Positions 55,452 to 63,348 of a DNA stretch of 64,000 nt are shown in pieces. This DNA comes from Paenibacillus paeoniae (lineage in GTDB: Bacteria; Bacillota; Bacilli; Paenibacillales; Paenibacillaceae), in NCBI RefSeq assembly GCF_003388735.1, contig NZ_QUBQ01000001.1, positions 1,736,001 through 1,800,000 of the forward strand, read 5' to 3'. Within the stretch, counting starts at the first letter, position 1, and every line of letters starts with the position of its first letter. Under the pieces are notes generated by a model. The model was not told where the DNA came from, did not search any database, and saw only the letters and a list, made by a program, of their open reading frames with translations. A program made the translations under genes and the position numbers.

Positions 55452-56388
55452 GCGCTACACCTGCTTCTTCCAATTGGCTGATTTGCTCTCGCAGCGGCTC
55501 AAGGCCAAAGCCCAAATCATCTAATACCTCTGAATGACTGCCGCCATAGATCGGCCACTGCTCGCCGCAAGAATGCGAATGGATTTCATGCTGCGGGAGA
55601 AGCAGCGCCAAGTAGGAAGCAGTGCCACCTGTAGCGCGATGCTCCTCTACGACGAGGAAACGGTCGGCTATGGAGGTCAGCATCGTACGGTATGACTTCA
55701 AGCTGTCAATATCGACATAGCAGAGATGGGCGTGCGCAATCGATGGATTCTCCTCCACGATAGTTTTGCAAAGCTCCGTTGCTTGCTCTCCCACCGAAAT
55801 AAGACATAACCGCGAGCGTGTACCTCCTTCATCTGCTCTACTTTGCAGCAGAAGCTCACGACAGCTTGCTTCGGCCGGTCGGTAGAGACTGTCGAACGCA
55901 TCGTTGCGGGATAGCCGGATATAGTAAGGCTCCGGCGATGCGGCCGCTTCTCTAATGACCCGTCTTGTTTCTTCCTCCCCATGGGGACAAGCGATTCGGA
56001 TATTTTGGAAGGATTGGATGACGGCGATATCCTCCAGCGCATGATGGGTCGTACCGAACCAACCGCCCGATACGCCGCCGTAAGCGGCGACAACCTTCAT
56101 GTTTTTGCCCATATAGCCCATCGCCAGCTTGATGCTTTCGGAAGCCCGCAGCGCGGCAAAGGCGGCGAAGGTCGAGAAAAACGGCACATACCCTGCCTCC
56201 GCCAAGCCGGCAGCAATATCGATGCCGGCCAATTCTGCGATGCCAACATTATAGAAGCGTTCAGGATGCTGCTTCTGGAACGGGTGATTTTTTCCGCCAA
56301 GATCGGCTTCCATGCATAGGATTCTCTCATCCCCATAAGCGAGCTTTGAAAGTTCGTCCTTGTAGGCGTCACGGCCTGATAGCGTCAT
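55441..56388 (-). CDS. Transketolase, C-terminal half
   Basis: Protein of 315 residues with the pyrimidine-binding and C-terminal domains of split transketolases: RILCMEADLGGKN, the catalytic-Glu strand in YNVGIAELAGIDIAAGLAEA, PFFSTFAAFAALRASESI, and the C-terminal domain with LVVEEHRATGG. Start at ATG 56388, 6 nt after AAGGTGAG; it overlaps the stop of the N-half gene (ATGA), so the two are made together. In this cluster the enzyme is expected to pass a C2 ketol unit to the carrier-bound semialdehyde rather than to act in the pentose phosphate pathway. Confidence 0.87.
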   Translation of the reverse strand: MTLSGRDAYKDELSKLAYGDERILCMEADLGGKNHPFQKQHPERFYNVGIAELAGIDIAAGLAEAGYVPFFSTFAAFAALRASESIKLAMGYMGKNMKVVAAYGGVSGGWFGTTHHALEDIAVIQSFQNIRIACPHGEEETRRVIREAAASPEPYYIRLSRNDAFDSLYRPAEASCRELLLQSRADEGGTRSRLCLISVGEQATELCKTIVEENPSIAHAHLCYVDIDSLKSYRTMLTSIADRFLVVEEHRATGGTASYLALLLPQHEIHSHSCGEQWPIYGGSHSEVLDDLGFGLEPLREQISQLEEAGVAHDL

Positions 56389-57188
56389 GGCAGGCTCACC
56401 TTCCATCTTCGGGCCAGCTTCTCCGGTATTTTCACATAATGCGCTTCCGGATTGCCCTCAATGGCGGGCACGCCTTTTCCTTTAACAGTCTGGGCCAGAA
56501 CCGCGACCGGACGGATGGGATCTGGCTCCAGCGCCGTCCATATGTCTTCGAAGTCATGGCCGTCAATCTCTCTGACGGTAAAGCCGAACGCTTCGAAGCG
56601 CTCCTTCAAGTTGCGGATAGGCGAGATATCCTGCACATACCCGTCATTTTGTCCGCCATTGCAATCCACGACATAGATGAAATTGGCGAGCGACTGAGCT
56701 TGCACGATTTGCGCCGTCTCCCAGCACAGTCCCTCCTGCAGCTCCCCGTCTCCGCCGATGACGATGCTGATGCCGTCCGTGCCCTTCAGCTTCTGGGCGA
56801 TCGCCCATCCCGCTCCATAGGATATCCCGTGTCCAAGGCTTCCCGTGGCGAACGGGATGCCGGGCAGCTTGTGATTGGGATGCCCCGTGAACAGCGAGCC
56901 TGCTCGACCATATCCAGCTGCCGGATTATCCGTGATGGTTCCGTTCACATATAGCGCGGCATATAGCGCTGCCGCCGCATGACCCTTGCTTAACAGGACA
57001 AGTGACTCGGGATCATGGCCTCTCTTCGCAAAAGCTCCGATCAGCAGATCGATGACCGACAGACTTCCGCCGATATGGCAGCCAGTCGGTGTCGCTGCCA
57101 TATCGATAATTAGCTCTCTGGCTTCCTTTGCTTTTCTCAGCAGCTCAGGAATAGCTTCCTTGCTTCGAACCGATATCGCTTGCTCCAT
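56385..57188 (-). CDS. Transketolase, N-terminal half
   Basis: Protein of 267 residues with the thiamine-diphosphate domain: TGCHIGGSLSVIDLLIGA, LSKGHAAAALYAALY, ATGSLGHGISYGAGWAIAQK and the metal motif GGDGELQEGLCWE. GGAGGT precedes the ATG, which lies 44 bp inside the end of the kinase-hydrolase gene. Split transketolases of this size are known from archaea, from many Firmicutes and from secondary-metabolite clusters. Confidence 0.88.
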   Translation of the reverse strand: MEQAISVRSKEAIPELLRKAKEARELIIDMAATPTGCHIGGSLSVIDLLIGAFAKRGHDPESLVLLSKGHAAAALYAALYVNGTITDNPAAGYGRAGSLFTGHPNHKLPGIPFATGSLGHGISYGAGWAIAQKLKGTDGISIVIGGDGELQEGLCWETAQIVQAQSLANFIYVVDCNGGQNDGYVQDISPIRNLKERFEAFGFTVREIDGHDFEDIWTALEPDPIRPVAVLAQTVKGKGVPAIEGNPEAHYVKIPEKLARRWKVSLP

Positions 57189-59034
57189 TCCGTACCTCCG
57201 TTCGCAGCCGGAACCATTCGCTCACGGCTTCTCTCAAAATGGATCGCGCGCCCTGTGCCTCTGCATGATGCAAGTATTCCTCATTCGTATGGTCCAGACT
57301 GGAATCGCCAGGACCATAAGCAACCATCGGAACATGCTCCCAGGTGGTCGCGAGCGTGTTCATATCGCTTGTACCACGCTTCTTAAGATAGCGAATCGAC
57401 TTGCCATGCTTGGCGAAGCCACGGACGAATGACTTCACGAGCGTATCCGAGCGCGGATTGGCAAAGCCCGGCGTCGCGCGCAGCACCTCTACAGTGATTC
57501 CTTCATCCAAGTTTAGGTCTATGCGATCCCTGTAGCTTTTTCCCGCCGCCGGAGAGATGCGAAAGTTCAGTGTTCCGGCAACGGTAGAGTAGCCTTGCTC
57601 CTGGCGATGCTCGATATCAATCAGCGAGGATAAACCTTCAGGATCGATCTCCCGGACTCGCTGGCGTATTTCGGATACTGCGCCATACAGCTCGTCGATG
57701 ACGCTGATGCTGTCCTTGGCTGCGGTATGCTCTTGCGCTCTGCGTATGGTAATGAGCAGCTTGAACAGACCGTAATAGCCCAGCGTCAAGCTGTCTTCCC
57801 CGCTCGGCTCCCCGATAATAACCGCGTCAGCTGTATAATGGTCCCGAATGAAGAAAGCCCCCTTGGAGGAAGAAATCTCCTCCTCCACTGCTCCAATGAC
57901 AAGCAGGGAGCCATGCTCCGGCACTTCTACATCCTCCAGCATGTGCAGGAAGTTGACGAAGCTGCCCTTTGCATCTACGACTCCCCTTCCGCTGACGCCT
58001 ATCGCATCGGCATGCACCGGCCATACATGCGGCACCGTATCGATATGTCCCAGCAGGAGCAAGGTATTCGGACCAAGGCCTTTCCGAAAAACGATATTTC
58101 CCGCGCCATCAATCTCGCCGGACACGCCTCGTTGCGTTACTTCAGTCAGCAGAAAACGGGCAAGCTCATGCTCATCGCGTGAGACGGATGGAATAGCTAT
58201 CGTCCAATGAAGCAAATTACGTTCCGCTGCATCGCGGTTGAACGGCCAAAACCAGGTGCGGCCGCCTTCCAGCGTATGTGGGCCCGCTATGCTCACATCA
58301 CTGACACCGCCTACTACAGCAATTCGTGCGGCGCGTACTTTCTGCTTCATCCGGCCTTGAGCCGCATCGACCTCATCGTCAGCATAGATATGCCGGATGG
58401 TAGAACGCGGATCTTCCATATTACGCAGCAAGCCGGGCGTGCCGGTGACGAAGCGCAAATGGTGGGCGTCCAGCTCATTGGCTAGATGGGCAGCGAGCAC
58501 ATCCGCGTCGATATTAATATAAGAGGACAGCTCCGGGTCCCAGATCGGCGGTGTCAGCACGACCACATCGAAGGCCTCAAGTGAAGACAACAGGAACGGC
58601 TTCAAACTATCGGTGAATGTGCCGAACAAAGAGTCGCGGACAATAAGGGTTCGTCCGTCGCGAATGGCCTTGATCGGCTTCGCTTTTCGCCCGCGAACAA
58701 GTCCTTGCTCCCCGCCGAGCTGGGCATAGACGGTCAGCCCTAACGCCGCTAGCTGGTCCCGAATGACCGACAAGATGTTTTCATGATAGGCTTCACGGAT
58801 ATAAGGCATTTCCTCCGGCGAGCAATATCTGGCTTCATCGCCAGACGGCAGCGTCAAGAAAGGCATCGGACGGCCAATAGCCGCATATTTCTGCCGAATA
58901 GCTTCCGCGCCTCCAGCGACTAGCAGCAGCCGGTTGCCCCGCTTCACGATTTCATGGATTTCAGCAAAAATGTCTGGATGGTTTACAATTGTACTGCTGC
59001 CGAGCTTAATAACGTACAGGCTTTCTTTTCCCAT
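57145..59034 (-). CDS. LysZ-LysK fusion: carrier-protein aminoacyl kinase plus M20 hydrolase
   Basis: Fusion protein of 629 residues. Residues 1-270 are an amino-acid kinase of the LysZ/ArgB type (YVIKLGSSTIVN, LLLVAGGAEAIR, AKPIKAIRDGRTLIVRDSLF, FVTGTPGLL), which would phosphorylate the side-chain carboxyl of the carrier-bound substrate. Residues 280-610 are an M20 metallopeptidase of the LysK/ArgE type, with metal ligands in LLGHIDTV, GVVDAKG and AVEEEI, then GEPS and DHTNEEYL. This half would release the finished amino acid from the carrier. In known lysine operons these are separate proteins. ATG 59034 shares its A with the LysY stop codon; GAAGGAG lies 10 nt upstream. Confidence 0.88.
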   Translation of the reverse strand: MGKESLYVIKLGSSTIVNHPDIFAEIHEIVKRGNRLLLVAGGAEAIRQKYAAIGRPMPFLTLPSGDEARYCSPEEMPYIREAYHENILSVIRDQLAALGLTVYAQLGGEQGLVRGRKAKPIKAIRDGRTLIVRDSLFGTFTDSLKPFLLSSLEAFDVVVLTPPIWDPELSSYINIDADVLAAHLANELDAHHLRFVTGTPGLLRNMEDPRSTIRHIYADDEVDAAQGRMKQKVRAARIAVVGGVSDVSIAGPHTLEGGRTWFWPFNRDAAERNLLHWTIAIPSVSRDEHELARFLLTEVTQRGVSGEIDGAGNIVFRKGLGPNTLLLLGHIDTVPHVWPVHADAIGVSGRGVVDAKGSFVNFLHMLEDVEVPEHGSLLVIGAVEEEISSSKGAFFIRDHYTADAVIIGEPSGEDSLTLGYYGLFKLLITIRRAQEHTAAKDSISVIDELYGAVSEIRQRVREIDPEGLSSLIDIEHRQEQGYSTVAGTLNFRISPAAGKSYRDRIDLNLDEGITVEVLRATPGFANPRSDTLVKSFVRGFAKHGKSIRYLKKRGTSDMNTLATTWEHVPMVAYGPGDSSLDHTNEEYLHHAEAQGARSILREAVSEWFRLRTEVRNGASDIGSKQGSYS

Positions 59035-60086
59035 TAAGGCCACGCTCCTTCTCCGTCGAACCGAAGCCCTGTCTCTTCAGGAAATCCGAAGTACAGATTA
59101 GCCGCTTGCACGGCTTGCCCTGCTGCGCCCTTCAGCAAATTGTCGATCGTAGCGATCGAGACGCAGCTGCGTCCATCGACGTAAGCGCCAACCTCGGCGA
59201 TGTTCGTGCCGACGACGGTTTTGATCATAGGCGTACCGTTGCCGGAGCTGAAATAATGCAGGAATGGCTTGCTGGCGTACGCGCTGAAAAACGCTTTTTT
59301 CACATCGGCTGCCGATACTTCCTCCTTCAGATAAGAGTAAGACGTTGCCATAATGCCTCGCGGCAAATCCAGGCTAAAGACGGAAAACTGCAAGTCAACA
59401 GTCTGCTGTAGATGAAGGGACAGCGCATGCTCGATCTCCGGGCGATGCCGGTGGCCGTGCAGTTTGTGTACACGAAAGTTTTGGGAACGCTCCGCGTGAT
59501 GCTCTGTCGTTGACTTCCCGCCGCCGCTGGAGCCGGTCTTGGCGTCGGTAATGACGCGCTGCTCGATCAGCCCTGCGGCAACGAGCGGATACAGGGTGTA
59601 GATGGTCGCTATCGCCATGCACCCCGGCAGATTGACGATCTTAGCGGAACGGTCAACTTCGCTGAATTCGGGAATAAAGTAATGAGCGCTTCCGTCCAAC
59701 CCATGCTGAAGCGTCTCCGGGTAATACTTTTGCAGCAGATCGGAATCGGACAACCGGTAATCGCCGCTGACATTGAAAATGTAATCGGTATGCTGCGCTA
59801 CGCGCTGAGCGATCTTCGGCAATTGTCCCGTGGGCAGGCAGGAGAAGATAGCGTCGTAATGCCCGTCCAGATCGGCTGCCTTACTGAATTTCAGGGAACT
59901 CGGCTTCTTCTTGTGAATGGAGCCGATAAAATATTTGTCCACGGGGAAGCCTGCCTTCGACTCCGATGAGACGAAGGCGACTTCGAATTCGGGATGTCTG
60001 CCGAGCAGCCGATACAGCTCAGCGCCAGTAAAACCGCTGCCGCCGAGGATGGCTACCCGTTTTTTGCTAGTAGTGGTATCCGTCAT
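59034..60086 (-). CDS. LysY/ArgC-like acyl-phosphate reductase
   Basis: NADPH-dependent reductase of 350 residues. N-terminal nucleotide motif VAILGGSGFTGAELYRLLGR, catalytic Cys156 in NLPGCMAIAT, TGSSGGGKS, and KLHGHRHRPEIEHALSLHL near the catalytic His. The reaction turns the carrier-bound acyl phosphate made by the LysZ domain into a semialdehyde. It overlaps the aminotransferase stop by 4 bp. Lys/Arg-rich patches typical of enzymes that dock acidic LysW are present (SIHKKKPSSLKF, VHKLHGHRHRP). ArgC of arginine synthesis is the alternative, unlikely beside a LysW gene. Confidence 0.88.
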   Translation of the reverse strand: MTDTTTSKKRVAILGGSGFTGAELYRLLGRHPEFEVAFVSSESKAGFPVDKYFIGSIHKKKPSSLKFSKAADLDGHYDAIFSCLPTGQLPKIAQRVAQHTDYIFNVSGDYRLSDSDLLQKYYPETLQHGLDGSAHYFIPEFSEVDRSAKIVNLPGCMAIATIYTLYPLVAAGLIEQRVITDAKTGSSGGGKSTTEHHAERSQNFRVHKLHGHRHRPEIEHALSLHLQQTVDLQFSVFSLDLPRGIMATSYSYLKEEVSAADVKKAFFSAYASKPFLHYFSSGNGTPMIKTVVGTNIAEVGAYVDGRSCVSIATIDNLLKGAAGQAVQAANLYFGFPEETGLRFDGEGAWP

Positions 60087-61405
60087 CCCAGCCGCGCGTC
60101 CCTTTCATAAAGCACGGTCAAATCGCTGCTTCGCGTGGCCAGTTCCCTGATGGCCTCCGGATTGGCGTCGATTTTTTTGAAAGCAAGCGCATAGGCCTGA
60201 ATTCGTTCAAATTCAATCGGCGTACGCAGCTCGCGGCAAATCGTAAGCGTGTTGCGCAGCATCTTCAGCGTCTCGGGGAAATGGTGAAGCTCGTATCCGA
60301 AATCCTGGCGGTCCGATAACGAGAATGGATAGCCGTTGCCGAAGCCCTTGCGGTTCTTGAACGGCAGATGTCCCGGAATCGGTACGTTCTGCCACTCTCT
60401 AGCGTATACGCCCTCCTGATTAATGAGCTGCTGTACCGCATCCTTCACCCGATAATCCTCCAGATCATCCAGCCCGAGCCGCTCAGGAGACAGCTTCACT
60501 CGATACATATTGTAGCTGTGATTGTAGCCTTCGGGGACGAAGGGGCCGCTGAATAGCTTTGTTCCTTCCAGCTCCTTTGTCAAATACGCGGCGTTGCGCG
60601 CACGTATGGCGTCATAATAGGGGAGCCGATCCAACTGGCTAAGACCAAAAGCAGCGGCAATCCACGACATCCGGTAATCGATACCCGACGAGCGGAGGAA
60701 GCTTAACGCCCGATCATAATCAGCCCTTTCTCGGAAAAAGGCAATGCCGCCTTCTCCACCAACGGGGAAGTTTTTATCCGCCATCAGACTTTGGCCGGCT
60801 CCGTCTCCGATAGACCCTGCGATCTGACCGTTAATGGATGCCGAATGCGCATGTGAGGCATCCTCGAGGAGCCGGAGCGAATAACGATCGGCTATGGTGC
60901 GCAGCGCATGCAGGTCTGCCGGCAAGCCGTGTACATGCACGGGCATAATTGCTTTCGTCTTGCTCGTAATGGCGCGCTCGACCTTCGTTGGATCAAGGCA
61001 ATACGTAACGGGATCGATATCGACGAATATCGGTATCGCTTTGGCTGCGACGACCGCCTGCGCAGTAGCAATGAACGTAAAGGCCGGGACGATGACTTCG
61101 TCGCCGGGCTGCACGCCAACGCCCACGAGCGCAAGATGCAGACTGGACGTACCGCTGGCTGTCGCTATGGCATAGTTGGCGCCGACGTACTTCCGATAAG
61201 CCTCCTGAAATTCCTCGACGACTTGCTCGCCGTCCTGCTGAATCGATATGAACATTTGGATCAGGTCTTCCTTCGCAATGATCGGGAAATTCGTCTTCCG
61301 GACATCCTCCGGTATAATAGACGGCCCGCCAAGAAAGGCGAGCGGATCGCTTACCCACTCTTCCTTCGGCAGAGCCAGCGGCTTACGTATGAAATCGGTC
61401 TTCAT
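60083..61405 (-). CDS. DegT/DnrJ/EryC1-type PLP aminotransferase
   Basis: Aminotransferase of 440 residues, fold type I. SGTSSLHLALVGVGVQPGDE, then VIVPAFTFIATAQAVVAA and EDASHAHSA are family marks. The PLP lysine is Lys211 in MADKNFPVGGEGG. GIDYRMSWIAAAFGLSQLDR is the sugar-aminotransferase-like dimer region. Start at ATG 61405 behind AAGGAGG; it overlaps the preceding gene by 4 bp. Classical LysJ of carrier-mediated lysine synthesis is a class-III enzyme, so this is a replacement suited to a keto group next to a hydroxymethyl, as left by a transketolase. Confidence 0.87.
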   Translation of the reverse strand: MKTDFIRKPLALPKEEWVSDPLAFLGGPSIIPEDVRKTNFPIIAKEDLIQMFISIQQDGEQVVEEFQEAYRKYVGANYAIATASGTSSLHLALVGVGVQPGDEVIVPAFTFIATAQAVVAAKAIPIFVDIDPVTYCLDPTKVERAITSKTKAIMPVHVHGLPADLHALRTIADRYSLRLLEDASHAHSASINGQIAGSIGDGAGQSLMADKNFPVGGEGGIAFFRERADYDRALSFLRSSGIDYRMSWIAAAFGLSQLDRLPYYDAIRARNAAYLTKELEGTKLFSGPFVPEGYNHSYNMYRVKLSPERLGLDDLEDYRVKDAVQQLINQEGVYAREWQNVPIPGHLPFKNRKGFGNGYPFSLSDRQDFGYELHHFPETLKMLRNTLTICRELRTPIEFERIQAYALAFKKIDANPEAIRELATRSSDLTVLYERDARLG

Positions 61406-62064
61406 GAGGCGTTGTTCCTCCTTAGCAGCGTCAGCTTCACGCATGCGGCTACGAGTGGACTAAGCCGGTAATTGAACTGAACCGCCGGCTGCAGCTCAGG
61501 CTCGCTCTCTTCTTGGGTCCACATCGTTTGCAGATCGAAGGCGCCGAATATTTTGAGCCGTTCCGCCTTCTTCCATACCAGCTCGTCGGAAGCGGCGATT
61601 GCTGCGACTGGTCCGAAGCCTAGCGCCGTAAAGTCCAGCACCAGTACGGAGGCCGAAGCACGCGCTTGCTTGATTGCTGGCTCCAACTGGTCTAGATTGT
61701 CCCAGCTCACATGAACAGTTGCATAGGCGATCGGAACTTGCGAGTCTTGCACAAGGGTAATGCCGAGCCACTGCAGGAAATTCCTTTCTTGCTCGCTCGG
61801 TTGGCCCAGCCGAGCCACCGAGCCATGAACGATATCCTGGCCCCATAGCGCGCCGTGCAGCGCGCCAGTATACGTATTGAATAAGGAAACATAACGGGTC
61901 TGAGTCAGCTTGGCTATGCTTTTCTCCAGTCCTTTAAGCTCTTGATCATTCCTTTCTATACTCATAATGACGCCTGAATTGAGTACCCGCGATAACACAA
62001 ACGATAATGAAAAGTAATGCTCCTTCTGAATGACCGTCTTTGGTTTGGTCAGCGTCTCTCCCAT
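61402..62064 (-). CDS. Degenerate DegT-like protein without PLP lysine
   Basis: Protein of 220 residues. LKGLEKSIAKLTQTRYVSLF, then NTYTGALHGALWG matches the start of DegT aminotransferases, and FNYRLSPLVAACVKLTLLRR matches their later R-x-S-x-x-A-A region. The stretch between is shortened, and the PLP lysine motif is replaced by GAFDLQTMWTQEE. GAGAGGAGC precedes the ATG and the gene overlaps the true aminotransferase by 4 bp. It is probably a non-catalytic partner subunit or a decaying paralogue. No function is claimed. Confidence 0.6.
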   Translation of the reverse strand: MGETLTKPKTVIQKEHYFSLSFVLSRVLNSGVIMSIERNDQELKGLEKSIAKLTQTRYVSLFNTYTGALHGALWGQDIVHGSVARLGQPSEQERNFLQWLGITLVQDSQVPIAYATVHVSWDNLDQLEPAIKQARASASVLVLDFTALGFGPVAAIAASDELVWKKAERLKIFGAFDLQTMWTQEESEPELQPAVQFNYRLSPLVAACVKLTLLRRNNAS

Positions 62065-62084
62065 GAATCTAGCTCCTCTCTCTA

Positions 62085-62990
62085 TCAGGTATGAATCGTA
62101 ACGTTAGCGTGCTGCCCGCTATTGACTTGATGATCAATCGTTTCTTTCACGTATTGGGCGATATGATAAGCGACATCCACCCCATGCACCTTCCATGACT
62201 TGGCGAATTCCGGATTCTGATTCACTTCGCATACGACGTAACGCAGATTTTTGTAATCAAAAAACAGATCTGCGCCGTATATGCCCTCTCCGAGCACTTC
62301 GACTAGCTTGTTGCTGATGGAGGCAATCTCGTCGTTGATCTCAATCGGCTCAATCTCTGCGCCTAGATGGGTATTCGTCTTCCAATTCTCCGCAGAAACA
62401 CGCCGGAACGCCGCAATCGGCTTGCGGCCGACGATCACGACTCGTATGTCATAATCCCCCTTCTCTACATACTCCTGTACCAGTACCGGGAACGATTGGT
62501 GGCTGGGATCCACCGATTCTCTCGCTGCAATCCAGCTGTCCAGACATTCTCTTCCCGTTATTCTTGCAATTCCCCTCCCCCATGACGACGTCGCCGGTTT
62601 AATCACATACAGGCCGTCGAACTCATTCAACGCGTCATACAGCTTGGGGGGTGTAAATAGCACTTTGAACCTTGGCTGCGGAACGCCGTGCTTCTCGAAT
62701 ACAATTGCCTGATGAATCTTGTTCGTGCAAATCGTAATGGCGTTGACCGAGTTTAAAGTTGGCAGACCCGATAACTCTAGCAGCCGCGACCGATGCAGTG
62801 CGCTCCTCTGTGACAGGCACCGTATCAGGGCGATGGCGAAGGAGGATTCTTCTCCCGTGCCAAGCGGCAGCTCCATGGAATCCAGATTGACATGAACACG
62901 CACACCCAGCTCGCCTAGATAGCCGGCGATGCGCTGTTCCTCTTCCCTGAGCTTCGTCACGCATAATAGCACCGCATGTGATGGCGTCAT
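62085..62990 (-). CDS. LysX-like ATP-grasp ligase loading the carrier protein
   Basis: Ligase of 301 residues of the RimK/LysX type: NSVNAITICTNKIHQAIVFE, VIKPATSSWGRGI as the ATP lid, LVQEYVEKGDYDIRVVIVG, AFRRVSAENWKTNTHLGAEI and metal ligands in CEVNQNPEF. LysX joins the alpha-amino group of glutamate or aminoadipate to the C-terminal Glu of LysW. The gene lies 9 bp after the LysW gene, confirming the pairing. Which substrate it takes cannot be read from the sequence; glutamate fits the rest of the cluster. Confidence 0.87.
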   Translation of the reverse strand: MTPSHAVLLCVTKLREEEQRIAGYLGELGVRVHVNLDSMELPLGTGEESSFAIALIRCLSQRSALHRSRLLELSGLPTLNSVNAITICTNKIHQAIVFEKHGVPQPRFKVLFTPPKLYDALNEFDGLYVIKPATSSWGRGIARITGRECLDSWIAARESVDPSHQSFPVLVQEYVEKGDYDIRVVIVGRKPIAAFRRVSAENWKTNTHLGAEIEPIEINDEIASISNKLVEVLGEGIYGADLFFDYKNLRYVVCEVNQNPEFAKSWKVHGVDVAYHIAQYVKETIDHQVNSGQHANVTIHT

Positions 62991-62999
62991 AGTCGTCTC

Positions 63000-63173
63000 T
63001 TACTCCCCCCAGGTTTCTTCAATTTCTGGTGCCAGGGCGATCGAGACTAAGAGGGATTCGACTTGCACTTCATGCTCTTGTCCGCAAGAAGCGCATTCCA
63101 CAATCTCGCCTGTAGATGCTTGCTCTTCCACCTCAATATCCGACCTGCATACCAAACAATTCAAATTTGCCAT
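63000..63173 (-). CDS. lysW: LysW-type amino-group carrier protein (57 aa)
   Basis: Small acidic protein, MANLNCLVCRSDIEVEEQAS up to the C-terminus IEETWGE. Zinc-ribbon pairs CLVC (Cys6, Cys9) and CASC (Cys27, Cys30, with His34) and the C-terminal TWGE match LysW, whose last Glu (here Glu57) takes the substrate through an isopeptide bond. The usual end is EDWGE; here the Asp is Thr. AGGAGGTG precedes the ATG. As first gene of the operon it defines the locus as carrier-protein-mediated biosynthesis. Confidence 0.92.
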   Translation of the reverse strand: MANLNCLVCRSDIEVEEQASTGEIVECASCGQEHEVQVESLLVSIALAPEIEETWGE

Positions 63174-63211
63174 GTTTCTTGCACCTCCTAAAGGATTGGT
63201 TAAAGCGATAT

Positions 63212-63234
63212 ATTATAAAGGAAAAGATCCTTTA
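63212..63234 (-). promoter_or_regulatory. Putative promoter and palindrome of the carrier-protein operon
   Basis: TATAAT on the minus strand (63217-63212) lies 39 bp before lysW. Next to it AAAGGA-...-TCCTTT (63218-63234) forms a palindrome where the spacer and -35 element should be. No consensus -35 is visible, which suggests an activator or regulated promoter. Confidence 0.5.
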
Positions 63235-63250
63235 CAACCGTAAGTTGGTA

Positions 63251-63285
63251 CGCATGCGCGAGCTAGATAAGCTTGCGCGCATGCG
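63251..63285. terminator. GC-rich hairpin between the peptide-binding gene and lysW
   Basis: CGCATGCGCG (63251-63260) pairs with CGCGCATGCG (63276-63285); AGCT/AGCT pair inside with a 2-nt bulge. No T-run. It probably closes the transcript of the peptide-binding-protein gene. Confidence 0.5.
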
Positions 63286-63348
63286 CAGGACTAGCTTATG
63301 AGTAAGTCTGGTCAAGCAGAAACCCAATTGCTGATGATGCTGGCCCTG

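Noticed and set aside
52737-63173. Cluster as ordinary LysW-dependent lysine or arginine biosynthesis
   Set aside because: There is no class-III LysJ and no homocitrate-branch gene; split transketolase, DegT aminotransferase, exporter and second ligase do not fit primary metabolism.
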